Shown here: positions 9,165 through 15,425 of the stretch, in pieces
Numbering within the stretch: the stretch's first letter is position 1
Layout of the letters: each line of letters starts with the position of its first letter
NCBI GenBank assembly: GCA_011390455.1
Contig: JAABSI010000064.1
Location: forward strand, 1-16,852
Direction: 5' to 3'
From: Trueperaceae bacterium
Lineage (GTDB): Bacteria > Deinococcota > Deinococci > Deinococcales > Trueperaceae
Length of the DNA stretch: 16,852 nucleotides
The notes under the pieces: model-generated
Told to the model about the DNA's origin: nothing
The model's database searches: none
What the model saw: the letters and a program-made list of their open reading frames with translations, nothing else
Made by a program: the position numbers and the translations under genes

Positions 9165-10456
9165 GTCGGTCCCTGTTGCACGAACGCGTGGCGCGCCGGT
9201 GGTCGCGGGCGCGGCGGACCACGGCGGCGGCCGTGCTCGCGGCCGTCGCGTCGCTGGCCGCGTTGGCGCTGGCCGCGCCGACGGGCGTCCACGCGGCGGC
9301 GGTCGCGGTGGCGGCGGCGATCGGTCTCGCGTGGCCGCAACGCGATCGGACGCCGGAGGCCCTGAGCTGGATCGGGGCGCGCGCCGGTCTGGCCTACGAG
9401 ACCGCGGTCGAGGCCGGCGAACGTTCGGATCGCTACGGGCTCTTCGACGCCGTGCGCACCCAAGGACGCCTGGCGATCCGCGACGTCGCGCTCCCTCAGC
9501 CGTCGCCCTGGTGGCTGCCCGCCGCCCTGCTCGCGGCGACGCTCTGGGCCTGGGGGGCCTTCGTCGGGGTGCCGTGGACGGCGCCCTGGGCGCCGGCGGG
9601 GTCGGTGCCGGCCGCTCCGGGCCCGTCGCCGTTCGTTCCCCCCGCCATCGCCGAGCCTGGCGAGGAGCCCCCTAGCGAGGAGCTCCCAGCCGCCGATCCG
9701 GCGGCGCCACGCAGCGACGACGCGGCTGCGGGTGCGCCGGGTGGCGAGGGGGGAGCGAGCGACGGCAGCGGCGCCGATGGCAGCGCGTCGGAGCGCGATG
9801 CGTTGGAGCGGTTCGTCGAGGGGCTGCGCGAGCGGGAGATCGAGCCGGGGGCCGCCGCGGCGGCCGCGGATGGCGCGGAGGACGAGGCCGATGCGGGCGA
9901 CGAACCCGGGCGCGCCGAGGGGGACGAGCGCGAGGACGGTGCGGAGGCCGGCGCGGACGCCCCCGATCCGGGTGGGGAGGGCGAACCGGCCGGGGACGAG
10001 GCGTCCGACGGCGAGGGGGAGGGCGAGGAGCGCGCCGGCGAGGAGGGCGACGAGACGGGCGAGGGCGACGACCCAGGTCGAGCCGACGCGCCCGGCGACG
10101 GCGCGCCGCAGGACGCCGGCGAGCCGGGGGCGGAGGGCGAGGACGGCGCCCAGGCCGGCGCAGCGGGCCTCGACCCGGGCGAGGACCCGGGCGATGCCGG
10201 CCTCGGCGTCGGGGCCGAGGGCGAGGCGGGGGACGCCGTCGGCGAAGACCCGCGGGCGCCGGATGCGCTCCCGTCGATCCTCGGCGCGGGGCCGGAGACG
10301 CCGATCGGCGGCGTCGCGCTGCCCGGGGCCGAGGGGGACGAGGCCTTCCCCGAGGGCGCGTCGGGCGCCGCCTTCCGACGGGCCGTCGAGGAGGCCCTCA
10401 CCGAGGGTGAGGTCCCCGTCTCGTACCAAGAGGTCATCCGCAACTACTTCCGGTGA
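9161..10456 (+). CDS. Membrane protein with long acidic low-complexity region and conserved-looking C-terminus
   Basis: The 431-residue product begins with a basic N-terminus and a hydrophobic pair (about 22-40 and 44-58). A soluble segment follows with WIGARAGLAYETAVEAG and RYGLFDAVRTQGRL (about 70-103), then another TM (about 117-137). The overall look recalls membrane proteins of MoxR/BatA-type clusters such as DUF4175. From about 147 to 400 it is dominated by Gly, Ala, Asp, Glu and Pro, broken by a charged helix (SERDALERFVEGLREREIE, about 210-228). It ends with AFRRAVEEALTEGEVPVSYQ and EVIRNYFR, an ending resembling the YREVVRxYF tails of that protein class. The low-complexity part is probably disordered and may bind cations or partners. 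Translation is ATGA-coupled. It is the last gene before a convergent yigZ, 25 bp away. Confidence 0.78.
   Translation: MSRSLLHERVARRWSRARRTTAAAVLAAVASLAALALAAPTGVHAAAVAVAAAIGLAWPQRDRTPEALSWIGARAGLAYETAVEAGERSDRYGLFDAVRTQGRLAIRDVALPQPSPWWLPAALLAATLWAWGAFVGVPWTAPWAPAGSVPAAPGPSPFVPPAIAEPGEEPPSEELPAADPAAPRSDDAAAGAPGGEGGASDGSGADGSASERDALERFVEGLREREIEPGAAAAAADGAEDEADAGDEPGRAEGDEREDGAEAGADAPDPGGEGEPAGDEASDGEGEGEERAGEEGDETGEGDDPGRADAPGDGAPQDAGEPGAEGEDGAQAGAAGLDPGEDPGDAGLGVGAEGEAGDAVGEDPRAPDALPSILGAGPETPIGGVALPGAEGDEAFPEGASGAAFRRAVEEALTEGEVPVSYQEVIRNYFR
9848..10260 (+). repeat. Low-complexity coding tract rich in GAG/GAC/GGC/GCG codons
   Basis: Within the acidic membrane protein this stretch is an irregular mixture of short blocks such as GGCGAGG, GAGGGCGAG and GACCCGGGCGA. 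It encodes about 135 residues that are almost all Gly, Ala, Asp, Glu and Pro. No exact repeat unit with constant period is visible. The frame stays open, so length change by slippage appears tolerated. Confidence 0.6.
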
Positions 10457-10481
10457 GCGGGGGGCGCCCGGAGCGTGCGGC

Positions 10482-11090
10482 TCAGGCGTCGATCGGCGTC
10501 GCGCGCCAGCGGCCACGGCCGCGGGTCAGATCGGCGACGAGCGTCGCCAACTCGTCCGCCGCCGCACGCAGCACGGTGCCCGTCAGCAGGACCCCGTCGG
10601 GACCGTAGTCCGGGGCGGCGACGACGACGTCCGAGCGCGCCTGAAGCGCCCGGAGCAGCGCGTCGGCGTCGGCGAAGGGCGCCGCGATGCGGAAGGCGTC
10701 GCGGTCCGGCTCGAACGTGATGCCGGCCGCGTCCACCGCTTTCGCCACCGCGCCGCCGTACGCCCGCGCCAGTCCGCCCGCGCCGAGCTTCACGCCTCCG
10801 AAGCGGCGGGCGACCGCCGCGGCGACCCGGTCGAGCCCGCGCTTCTCGAGCACCTCGAGCATGGGCCGGCCGGCGGTCCCGCCGGGTTCGCCGTCGTCCG
10901 ACCAGCGGCGGCCGTCGCCCCACAGCGTCGCCCAGGCCACGTGGCCCGCCTCGGGATGAGCGACGCGCACGGCGTGCACCAGCGCCTCGGCCTCGTCCGG
11001 TGCGGCCAGCGGCGCGACGACGGCGACGAAGCGCGATCCCTTGATCACGTCCTCGTGTTCGGCGCGGCGGGCGAGGGTCCGATGAGCCAC
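10482..11090 (-). CDS. yigZ: YigZ/IMPACT family protein
   Basis: About 202 residues with the YigZ/UPF0029 N-terminal domain, which has a ribosomal S5 domain-2-like fold. Visible blocks are VIKGSRFVAVVAPL, a HPEAGHVAWATLWG segment, SDDGEPGGTAGRPMLEVLEK, and RFGGVKLGAGGLARAYGGAV, all hallmark stretches. A C-terminal DUF1949-like ferredoxin domain follows. Bacterial members are of uncertain role; the eukaryotic homologue IMPACT binds GCN1 in translational control, so nucleic-acid or ribosome association is the usual guess. The GTG at 11090-11088 gives the usual short lead-in (AHRTLARRAEHEDVIK). An in-frame GTG at 11111 would add seven residues. No clear Shine-Dalgarno is seen for either. It is convergent with the envelope operon and divergent from cysS. 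Confidence 0.9.
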   Translation of the reverse strand: MAHRTLARRAEHEDVIKGSRFVAVVAPLAAPDEAEALVHAVRVAHPEAGHVAWATLWGDGRRWSDDGEPGGTAGRPMLEVLEKRGLDRVAAAVARRFGGVKLGAGGLARAYGGAVAKAVDAAGITFEPDRDAFRIAAPFADADALLRALQARSDVVVAAPDYGPDGVLLTGTVLRAAADELATLVADLTRGRGRWRATPIDA

Positions 11091-11154
11091 GGCCCACGGT
11101 ACCCGCCGCACGCGGAGGCGACCGCGGACGGCGCCGGCGCCGACGGGGGCGTGG

Positions 11155-11160
11155 TAGCTT
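11155..11160 (+). promoter_or_regulatory. Putative extended -10 upstream of the cysS leader
   Basis: TGG-TAGCTT, a TGN extended -10 with 3/6 to TATAAT, lies 5 nt before an ATG at 11166. The layout repeats that seen before 849 and 4701. No -35 box is convincing. If active, it would produce a leaderless message entering the short ORF and continuing to cysS. Confidence 0.33.
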
Positions 11161-11165
11161 GCCGC

Positions 11166-11276
11166 ATGGCGCGCGCGACCGCCCCCGAAGCGCTGCGGCG
11201 CACGGACCGCCGATGTCGACCGCGGCCGTCCGTCGCCCCGATCGGACCGCGTCCGGACCGCGTCCCCGACGCCTGA
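11166..11276 (+). CDS. Putative 36-residue leader ORF upstream of cysS
   Basis: An ATG directly after a -10-like element opens a 36-residue frame (MARATAPEALRRTDRRC...) that is Arg- and Pro-rich, with one Cys codon (about residue 17). The stop TGA lies 63 nt before the cysS ATG. It resembles no family known to me. Because cysS encodes the cysteine-charging enzyme, an uORF sensing translation is conceivable, but a single Cys codon is weak support. It could be chance in GC-rich DNA, where open frames are common. Confidence 0.28.
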   Translation: MARATAPEALRRTDRRCRPRPSVAPIGPRPDRVPDA

Positions 11277-11322
11277 ACCCGTGAACCCGCCGTACCCGTC
11301 TTGGCCGCGCTCGAGCGCGGCC
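11244..11322. repeat. Cluster of tandem and inverted repeats in the cysS leader
   Basis: Three exact structures lie side by side. GGACCGCGTCC is repeated in tandem at 11244-11254 and 11255-11265. TGAACCCG is repeated in tandem at 11274-11281 and 11282-11289. GGCCGCGCTCGAGCGCGGCC is a perfect 20-bp palindrome at 11303-11322. The palindrome ends 18 nt before the cysS ATG and 6 nt before its GAGGTG Shine-Dalgarno, so it could act as an operator or as an mRNA stem that affects initiation. Function is inferred. Confidence 0.5.
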
Positions 11323-11339
11323 GCCCGCGAGGTGACCCG

Positions 11340-12758
11340 ATGCCGCTCGTGCTCCACGACACCCTGACGCGCCGCAAGGTGCCTTTCGAGCCGGTCGTGC
11401 CCGGCCGCGCCGGCATCTACTTCTGCGGCCCGACCGTCTACTCCGAACCGCATCTGGGGCACGCCCGCGGGCCGGTGGTGTTCGACGTGCTGCGGCGCTG
11501 GCTCGAGCACGAGGGCTTGACCGTGCGCCTCGTCATGAACGTCACCGACGTCGGCCACCTCACCGACGACGCCGACGACGGCGAGGACAAGCTCGCGCGC
11601 CGGGCGGCCCTCGAGCGCCTGGAGCCGATGGAGGTGGCCGAGAAGTACTTCTGGGCCTACTTCGACGCCATGGCGCGGCTCCACGTGCGGCGGCCGAGCG
11701 TGGTCCCGCGGGCCACGGGCCACATCGTCGAGCAGATCGAGTTGACCAAGGAGCTCCTGGCGCGCGGGATCGCGTACGAAGTGAACGGCAGCGTCTATTT
11801 CGACGTGTCCTCCTGGGCCGAGTACGGCCAGCTGTCCGGGCGCGATCCCTCGGAGCAGGTCGAGGGCACGCGCGTCGAGGTGCGCTCCGAGAAGCGCGAT
11901 CCCAGCGACTTCGCGCTCTGGAAGCGCGCCGAGCCCACCCACCTGATGCGCTGGCCGAGCCCGTGGGGCCTCGGCTTCCCGGGGTGGCACATCGAGTGCT
12001 CGGTCATGAGCACCAAGTACCTCGGCGACGAGTTCGACGTCCATGGCGGCGGCCTCGACCTGGTGTTCCCGCACCACGAGTGCGAGCTCGCGCAGGCGCG
12101 CGCCGCCGGCAAGCCGTTCGCGCGCACCTGGGTGCACTGGAACATGCTGACGCTCGACGGCGAGAAGATGTCGAAGTCCAAGGGGCACGTGGTGGAGCTC
12201 GCGGCGCTGTTCGAGCGCCACGATCCGACCGCGGTGCGCTTCCACCTGCTCCGGTCCCATTACCGGAGCGTCAGCGACTTCGCCGACGATGCCCTCACGT
12301 CCTCGGCGCAGGGCTTGCGGCGCCTGCGCGCGGCGTACGCGACCTGGTGCGCGGCCGGCGGTTCGGTGCCGGAGGGCGACCCCTTCGCGGAGGCCCGCGC
12401 GCGCTTCGCGGCCGCGATGGACGACGACCTGCACACGCCCGAGGCGATCGCCGTCCTCTTCGACGTGGTGCGCGACGCGAACCGCGCGCTCGAGGCCGGC
12501 GATCGCGGCACGACCGCTGCGGCTGCGGCGCTGCTCGACGAGCTGCTCGACGGCGTGTTGGGCGTGCCGTGCACCGCCGGGGGCGCGGAGGACGCCGACC
12601 TGCTGACCGGGGTCACCGACCTCGTGCTCGACGCGCGCCAGGCAGCGCGCAAGCAGCGCGACTTCGGCACCGCGGACGCGATCCGCGATCGGTTGGCGGA
12701 GCTCGGCATCGTCGTCGAGGACACGAGCGACGGCGCTCGGTGGCGGCGCGACGGTTGA
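11340..12758 (+). CDS. cysS: Cysteinyl-tRNA synthetase
   Basis: Class I synthetase that charges tRNA-Cys in the cytoplasm. The 472-residue product has the HIGH-type motif as PHLGH (37-41) and the KMSKS motif intact (276-280). All four zinc ligands known from E. coli CysRS (C28, C209, H234, E238) are recoverable: C29 in YFCGPTVY, C220 in WHIECS, and H245 and E249 in FPHHECE. A DALR-type helical domain follows (about 300-400), and the C-terminal helix carries [16 protein letters not shown]. Length is normal for bacteria. The ATG at 11340 has GAGGTG 5 nt upstream and gives the family N-terminus ([16 protein letters not shown]). A strong hairpin begins 33 bp after its stop, so it is probably transcribed separately from dprA. 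Confidence 0.97.
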   Translation: MPLVLHDTLTRRKVPFEPVVPGRAGIYFCGPTVYSEPHLGHARGPVVFDVLRRWLEHEGLTVRLVMNVTDVGHLTDDADDGEDKLARRAALERLEPMEVAEKYFWAYFDAMARLHVRRPSVVPRATGHIVEQIELTKELLARGIAYEVNGSVYFDVSSWAEYGQLSGRDPSEQVEGTRVEVRSEKRDPSDFALWKRAEPTHLMRWPSPWGLGFPGWHIECSVMSTKYLGDEFDVHGGGLDLVFPHHECELAQARAAGKPFARTWVHWNMLTLDGEKMSKSKGHVVELAALFERHDPTAVRFHLLRSHYRSVSDFADDALTSSAQGLRRLRAAYATWCAAGGSVPEGDPFAEARARFAAAMDDDLHTPEAIAVLFDVVRDANRALEAGDRGTTAAAAALLDELLDGVLGVPCTAGGAEDADLLTGVTDLVLDARQAARKQRDFGTADAIRDRLAELGIVVEDTSDGARWRRDG

Positions 12759-12791
12759 CCCCCCCGTCGTTTGCCTAGAAGGGCACGGTCT

Positions 12792-12819
12792 GCGCCCCGG
12801 AGGTTCGCCTCCGGGGCGC
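12792..12819 (+). terminator. Terminator-like hairpin after cysS
   Basis: GCGCCCCGGAGG (12792-12803) and CCTCCGGGGCGC (12808-12819) form a perfect 12-bp stem closed by a TTCG tetraloop. It lies between cysS and dprA. There is no T-tract downstream (GCTCGGTGC). Its strength and site suggest termination or 3'-end protection. The dprA GTG follows 23 nt later, so it might also lie in a dprA leader. Confidence 0.7.
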
Positions 12820-12842
12820 GCTCGGTGCGGCACCCTGCGGGC

Positions 12843-14033
12843 GTGGCCCTCTCCGCGAGCGATCCGCCGGACGCCGAGGCGCGCGCATGGTTGGCGCTGG
12901 CGCGCGCCCCCGGGCTCGGGCCCGTGCGTGCCGCCGCGTTGGCCCAAGCGTTCGGGGGCGCGGCGGCGGCGGTGGCCGAGCGCGGTCGGGCGACGCCGCC
13001 CGTGCCCGGGCTGACCCCGCTGCGAGCACGGGCCGCATTGGCGACCGTCGACCTGGCCGCCGCCGGCGTCGAGATGGCGCGCGGCGCGCGGGTCGGCGCG
13101 CGGCTCGTGGTGTTCGGGGGCGACGACTACCCGGTGGGCTGGAGCCCGGCCGACGGTTGGCCCCCGGTCCTCTGGGTGCGTGGGGCGTGGCCCGCGGCGC
13201 TCTGCGCGCCGGTGCCGAACGCGCTCGCCATCGTCGGCTCGCGGCGGGCGTCGGGCGAAGCGCGCACGTTCGCGGCGTCGGTGGCGGAGCGGGCCGCCTG
13301 GGCCGGCGCGTGGGTCGTATCGGGGCTCGCCTTCGGGGTCGACGCCGCGGCGCACGCCGGTGCCGTGGCGGCCGCCCGAGCCGGGGCGCCGGTGGCGACC
13401 ATCGCCGTGCTCGCCTCCGGCGTCGACCGCCCCACGCCCTCGGCGCACCGCGAGCTCGCCCGTTCCGTGCTCGACGTCGGCGGAGGCTTGGTCGCCGCGG
13501 CCGCGATCGGCGCCGCACCGCCGCCGGGCGGCTTCCCCGTGCGCAACCGCTGGATCGCGGGGCTGTCGGGCGCGGTGGCCGTCGTCGAGGCCGGCGCGGC
13601 CTCCGGTGCGCTGCACACGGCGGCGGCGGCGCTGGAGCTCGGGCGCGAGGTGCTGGTCGCCCCCGCACGCCCCTGGGACGCCCACGCGGCCGGTTCGCTC
13701 GCGCTGCTCGGCGACGGCGCCCAGCCGCTGATCGAGGCGGACGACGGTTGGCGCGCGCTGCCGAGCGCCGCGGCCCTCGGGGCGCTCGCTCCCGGCCCCG
13801 AGGGCCGCGCACCCGCCCCCGCCCCGTGGGACGGCCTCCTCGGCGACCACCCGATCGACGTCGGGGACCTGGCGGCTGCGGCCGGCCTCGCGGTCGGCGC
13901 GGCGCTGGCGGCGCTCGAGGCGGGCGTGATCGCGGGTTGGGCGCGTCGCGGGGGCGCTTCCGGCTACCGCCGCGCGGCCGGAACGCGCCGCGCGGGTGAA
14001 GGAACCGTGGGCGAAGTGGGACCCACGCCGTAG
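12843..14033 (+). CDS. dprA: DNA processing protein DprA
   Basis: DprA binds incoming single-stranded DNA and loads RecA during natural transformation. The 396-residue protein has an N-terminal HhH/SAM-like region (ARAPGLGPVRAAALAQAFGG, about 20-39). The Rossmann-like core follows with LAIVGSRRAS (128-137), SGLAFGVDAAAHAGA (160-174), FPVRNRWIAGLS (231-242) and VVEAGAASGALHTAAAALEL (248-267). A C-terminal winged-helix-like segment (about 325-375) comes last. It diverges where most DprA proteins have the LLSE block, here GGGLVAAAAIG (213-223). The GTG at 12843 was chosen because the frame upstream runs through the terminator stem. Only a weak CACCCT hexamer and no Shine-Dalgarno precede it. With pilT in the same window, it is consistent with a transformable organism. 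Confidence 0.92.
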   Translation: MALSASDPPDAEARAWLALARAPGLGPVRAAALAQAFGGAAAAVAERGRATPPVPGLTPLRARAALATVDLAAAGVEMARGARVGARLVVFGGDDYPVGWSPADGWPPVLWVRGAWPAALCAPVPNALAIVGSRRASGEARTFAASVAERAAWAGAWVVSGLAFGVDAAAHAGAVAAARAGAPVATIAVLASGVDRPTPSAHRELARSVLDVGGGLVAAAAIGAAPPPGGFPVRNRWIAGLSGAVAVVEAGAASGALHTAAAALELGREVLVAPARPWDAHAAGSLALLGDGAQPLIEADDGWRALPSAAALGALAPGPEGRAPAPAPWDGLLGDHPIDVGDLAAAAGLAVGAALAALEAGVIAGWARRGGASGYRRAAGTRRAGEGTVGEVGPTP

Positions 14034-14077
14034 ACACTCCCGCGGGGGTCCGGGTAGGCTTAGGAAGCATCCTAGCC
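14031..14077 (+). promoter_or_regulatory. Putative malE promoter and overlapping operator-like hairpin
   Basis: TAGACA (14031-14036; 5/6 to TTGACA, overlapping the dprA stop) and TAGGCT (14055-14060; 3/6 to TATAAT) are separated by 18 bp. The -10 runs into an imperfect inverted repeat at 14057-14077: GGCT-T-AGGA, loop AGCA, TCCT-AGCC, with one bulged T. The site is where a sugar-responsive repressor would act. The leader to the TTG start is about 90 nt with its own Shine-Dalgarno, unlike the leaderless genes elsewhere in the window. Regulatory role is inference. Confidence 0.45.
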
Positions 14078-14159
14078 GCGCACGACGGGCCTCGCGGTCG
14101 CCACCGCAGGCGGCGCGCTTCGCGGCACCCGGTGCAGGGATGGAAGGAGATCGATCACC

Positions 14160-15347
14160 TTGAAGAAGCTCATCATCGCTCTCGTCGTCACGCTGGCCTC
14201 GCTCGGCGTGGCCCTAGGTCAAGGCCTCACGGTCTGGACCACGTTCGGGGATCAGACCCTCGAGTGGCTCCAGGGTGAGGCCGAGTCGTTCGCCGGCGCG
14301 TTCGGCGTGCCCGTGAACGTCGTCAAGCTGGATCTGGGCGAACTGCAGCAGCAGGCGCTCCTCGCCGCCCCGCAGGGCGAGGCCGGCGACCTGTTCGTCG
14401 GCATCCCGCACGACCAGCTCGCCGGCCTCGCCGAGGGCGGCGTCCTGGCCGACATGTCGTCGTACGCCACGGCCGGGTACCTCGCCGACCTCGGGGAGCA
14501 GGCCCGCCTCGCCTACACGTACGCCGGCCGCCTCTTCGGCCTGCCGATGTTCGTCGAGGGTCCCGCGCTGGTCGTCAACACCGACCTGGTGCCGAACCCG
14601 CCGGCCACGTACGAGGAGTTCCTCGCGCTCGCGCAGGAGCTCACCACGGCCGACACCTTCGGCTTCATGTTCGACGCGCCCAACTTCTACTTCGCGTACG
14701 GCTGGATCCACACCTTCGGCGGCTACGTCTTCGGGCGCGACGCGACCGGTAGCCTCGTCGCCGACGATCTCGGCGTGGCCAACGAGGGCGCGATCCGCGG
14801 CGCCCAGGAGCTCAAGGACCTGCGCTTCGAGTACGACCTCATCCCGTCGGGCACCAACTACGACGTCGCCAACGGCCTCTTCATCGACGGCTCGCTCGCG
14901 ATGATCTACAACGGGCCCTGGGCGATCAGCCAGTACCGCGAGGCCGGCGTGAACGTCGAGATCCTCCCGGTCCCGCCGCTCGCCGACGGCACCGAGTTCA
15001 GCGGCTTCATGGGCGTGCAGGGCGTGCTCATGAACCAGTTCAGCACCCAGAAGGTCGACGCCGCGAACTTCGCCAAGTGGATCACCCGCGCCGACGCTCA
15101 GGTGACCCTCGCGCGCATCTCCGGCCGCATCCCCGCGTCCGAGAGCGCGCTGGCCGAGGTCAGCGACGATCCGATCATCGCCGGGTTCGGCGCCGCGCTG
15201 CTCGACAGCGAGCCGATGCCGAACATCCCGCGCATGGGCCAGGTCTGGGGCCCGATGGGCAGCGCCCTCTCGATCATCCTCGAGACGGCCGACTCCGACG
15301 TCGCCGGCGCCCTCGAGTCCGCCCGCAGCGAGATCGCTGGCCAGTGA
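14160..15347 (+). CDS. malE: Maltose/maltodextrin-type ABC transporter substrate-binding protein
   Basis: The 395-residue family 1 extracellular solute-binding protein delivers a sugar, by similarity maltose or maltodextrin, to the membrane permease. It has a classic signal peptide (MKKLIIALVVTLASLGVALG, cleavage probably near residue 20) without a lipobox Cys. MalE hallmarks include GLPMFVEGPALVVNTDLVPN, LAMIYNGPWAISQYREAGV, the GVQG segment, and PMPNIPRMGQVWGPMGSAL near the C-terminus. It starts at TTG, chosen because AAGGAGAT (14144-14151) sits 8 nt before it and the signal peptide begins exactly there. It is the first gene of a mal-type operon; malF follows after an intercistronic hairpin. 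Aromatic residues are frequent in the putative cleft (WIHTFGGYVF, APNFYFAYG), as expected for sugar stacking. The exact sugar is not determined. Confidence 0.9.
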   Translation: MKKLIIALVVTLASLGVALGQGLTVWTTFGDQTLEWLQGEAESFAGAFGVPVNVVKLDLGELQQQALLAAPQGEAGDLFVGIPHDQLAGLAEGGVLADMSSYATAGYLADLGEQARLAYTYAGRLFGLPMFVEGPALVVNTDLVPNPPATYEEFLALAQELTTADTFGFMFDAPNFYFAYGWIHTFGGYVFGRDATGSLVADDLGVANEGAIRGAQELKDLRFEYDLIPSGTNYDVANGLFIDGSLAMIYNGPWAISQYREAGVNVEILPVPPLADGTEFSGFMGVQGVLMNQFSTQKVDAANFAKWITRADAQVTLARISGRIPASESALAEVSDDPIIAGFGAALLDSEPMPNIPRMGQVWGPMGSALSIILETADSDVAGALESARSEIAGQ

Positions 15348-15372
15348 CCCCGTAGGGTCGTTCAACGGTCTT

Positions 15373-15405
15373 CCGGTGGCCAGGGACCCGCTCCCTGGCC
15401 ACCGG
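15373..15405 (+). promoter_or_regulatory. Perfect 14-bp-stem hairpin between malE and malF
   Basis: CCGGTGGCCAGGGA (15373-15386) and TCCCTGGCCACCGG (15392-15405) pair perfectly around a CCCGC loop. No T-tract follows, and the malF Shine-Dalgarno begins 6 nt later. E. coli has a REP stem-loop at the same place that stabilises malE mRNA and keeps binding protein in excess over permease. A like role, or partial termination, is inferred here. Confidence 0.75.
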
Positions 15406-15410
15406 CCCAC

Positions 15411-15418
15411 AAGGGGGT
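15411..15418 (+). promoter_or_regulatory. Shine-Dalgarno that sets the malF start at ATC
   Basis: AAGGGGGT matches the AAGGAGGT consensus at 7 of 8 positions. The next 7 nt (ACCCGCC) lead to an ATC at 15426-15428 in the malF frame. No ATG, GTG or TTG occurs in that frame between the malE stop and the first membrane segment, so this site argues for initiation at ATC. Confidence 0.6.
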
Positions 15419-15425
15419 ACCCGCC

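Noticed and set aside
9848..10260. Tandem repeat array or CRISPR-like structure
   Set aside because: The repetitiveness comes from codon and residue composition. There is no constant unit, spacer or period, and the reading frame is continuous.
10457..10481. Terminator between the convergent envelope operon and yigZ
   Set aside because: The 25-bp gap holds only a short GGGCGCCC self-complementary stretch; no stem long enough to support a terminator call.
11303..11322. 20-bp palindrome as a recombination (dif or att) site
   Set aside because: It has no spacer region, no flanking integrase and no partner copy in the window. A palindrome this size is not very improbable by chance in about 17 kb of such GC-rich DNA.
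10482..13850. A 1122-codon minus-strand open frame covering yigZ, cysS and dprA
   Set aside because: Only the last about 200 codons are YigZ. The remainder mirrors cysS and dprA, whose catalytic motifs are perfect on the plus strand.
14214..15410. A 398-codon minus-strand frame opposite malE
   Set aside because: It is antisense to a complete MalE with signal peptide and Shine-Dalgarno. Its composition (repeated V, E, G, R, L) is that of a complementary-strand shadow.
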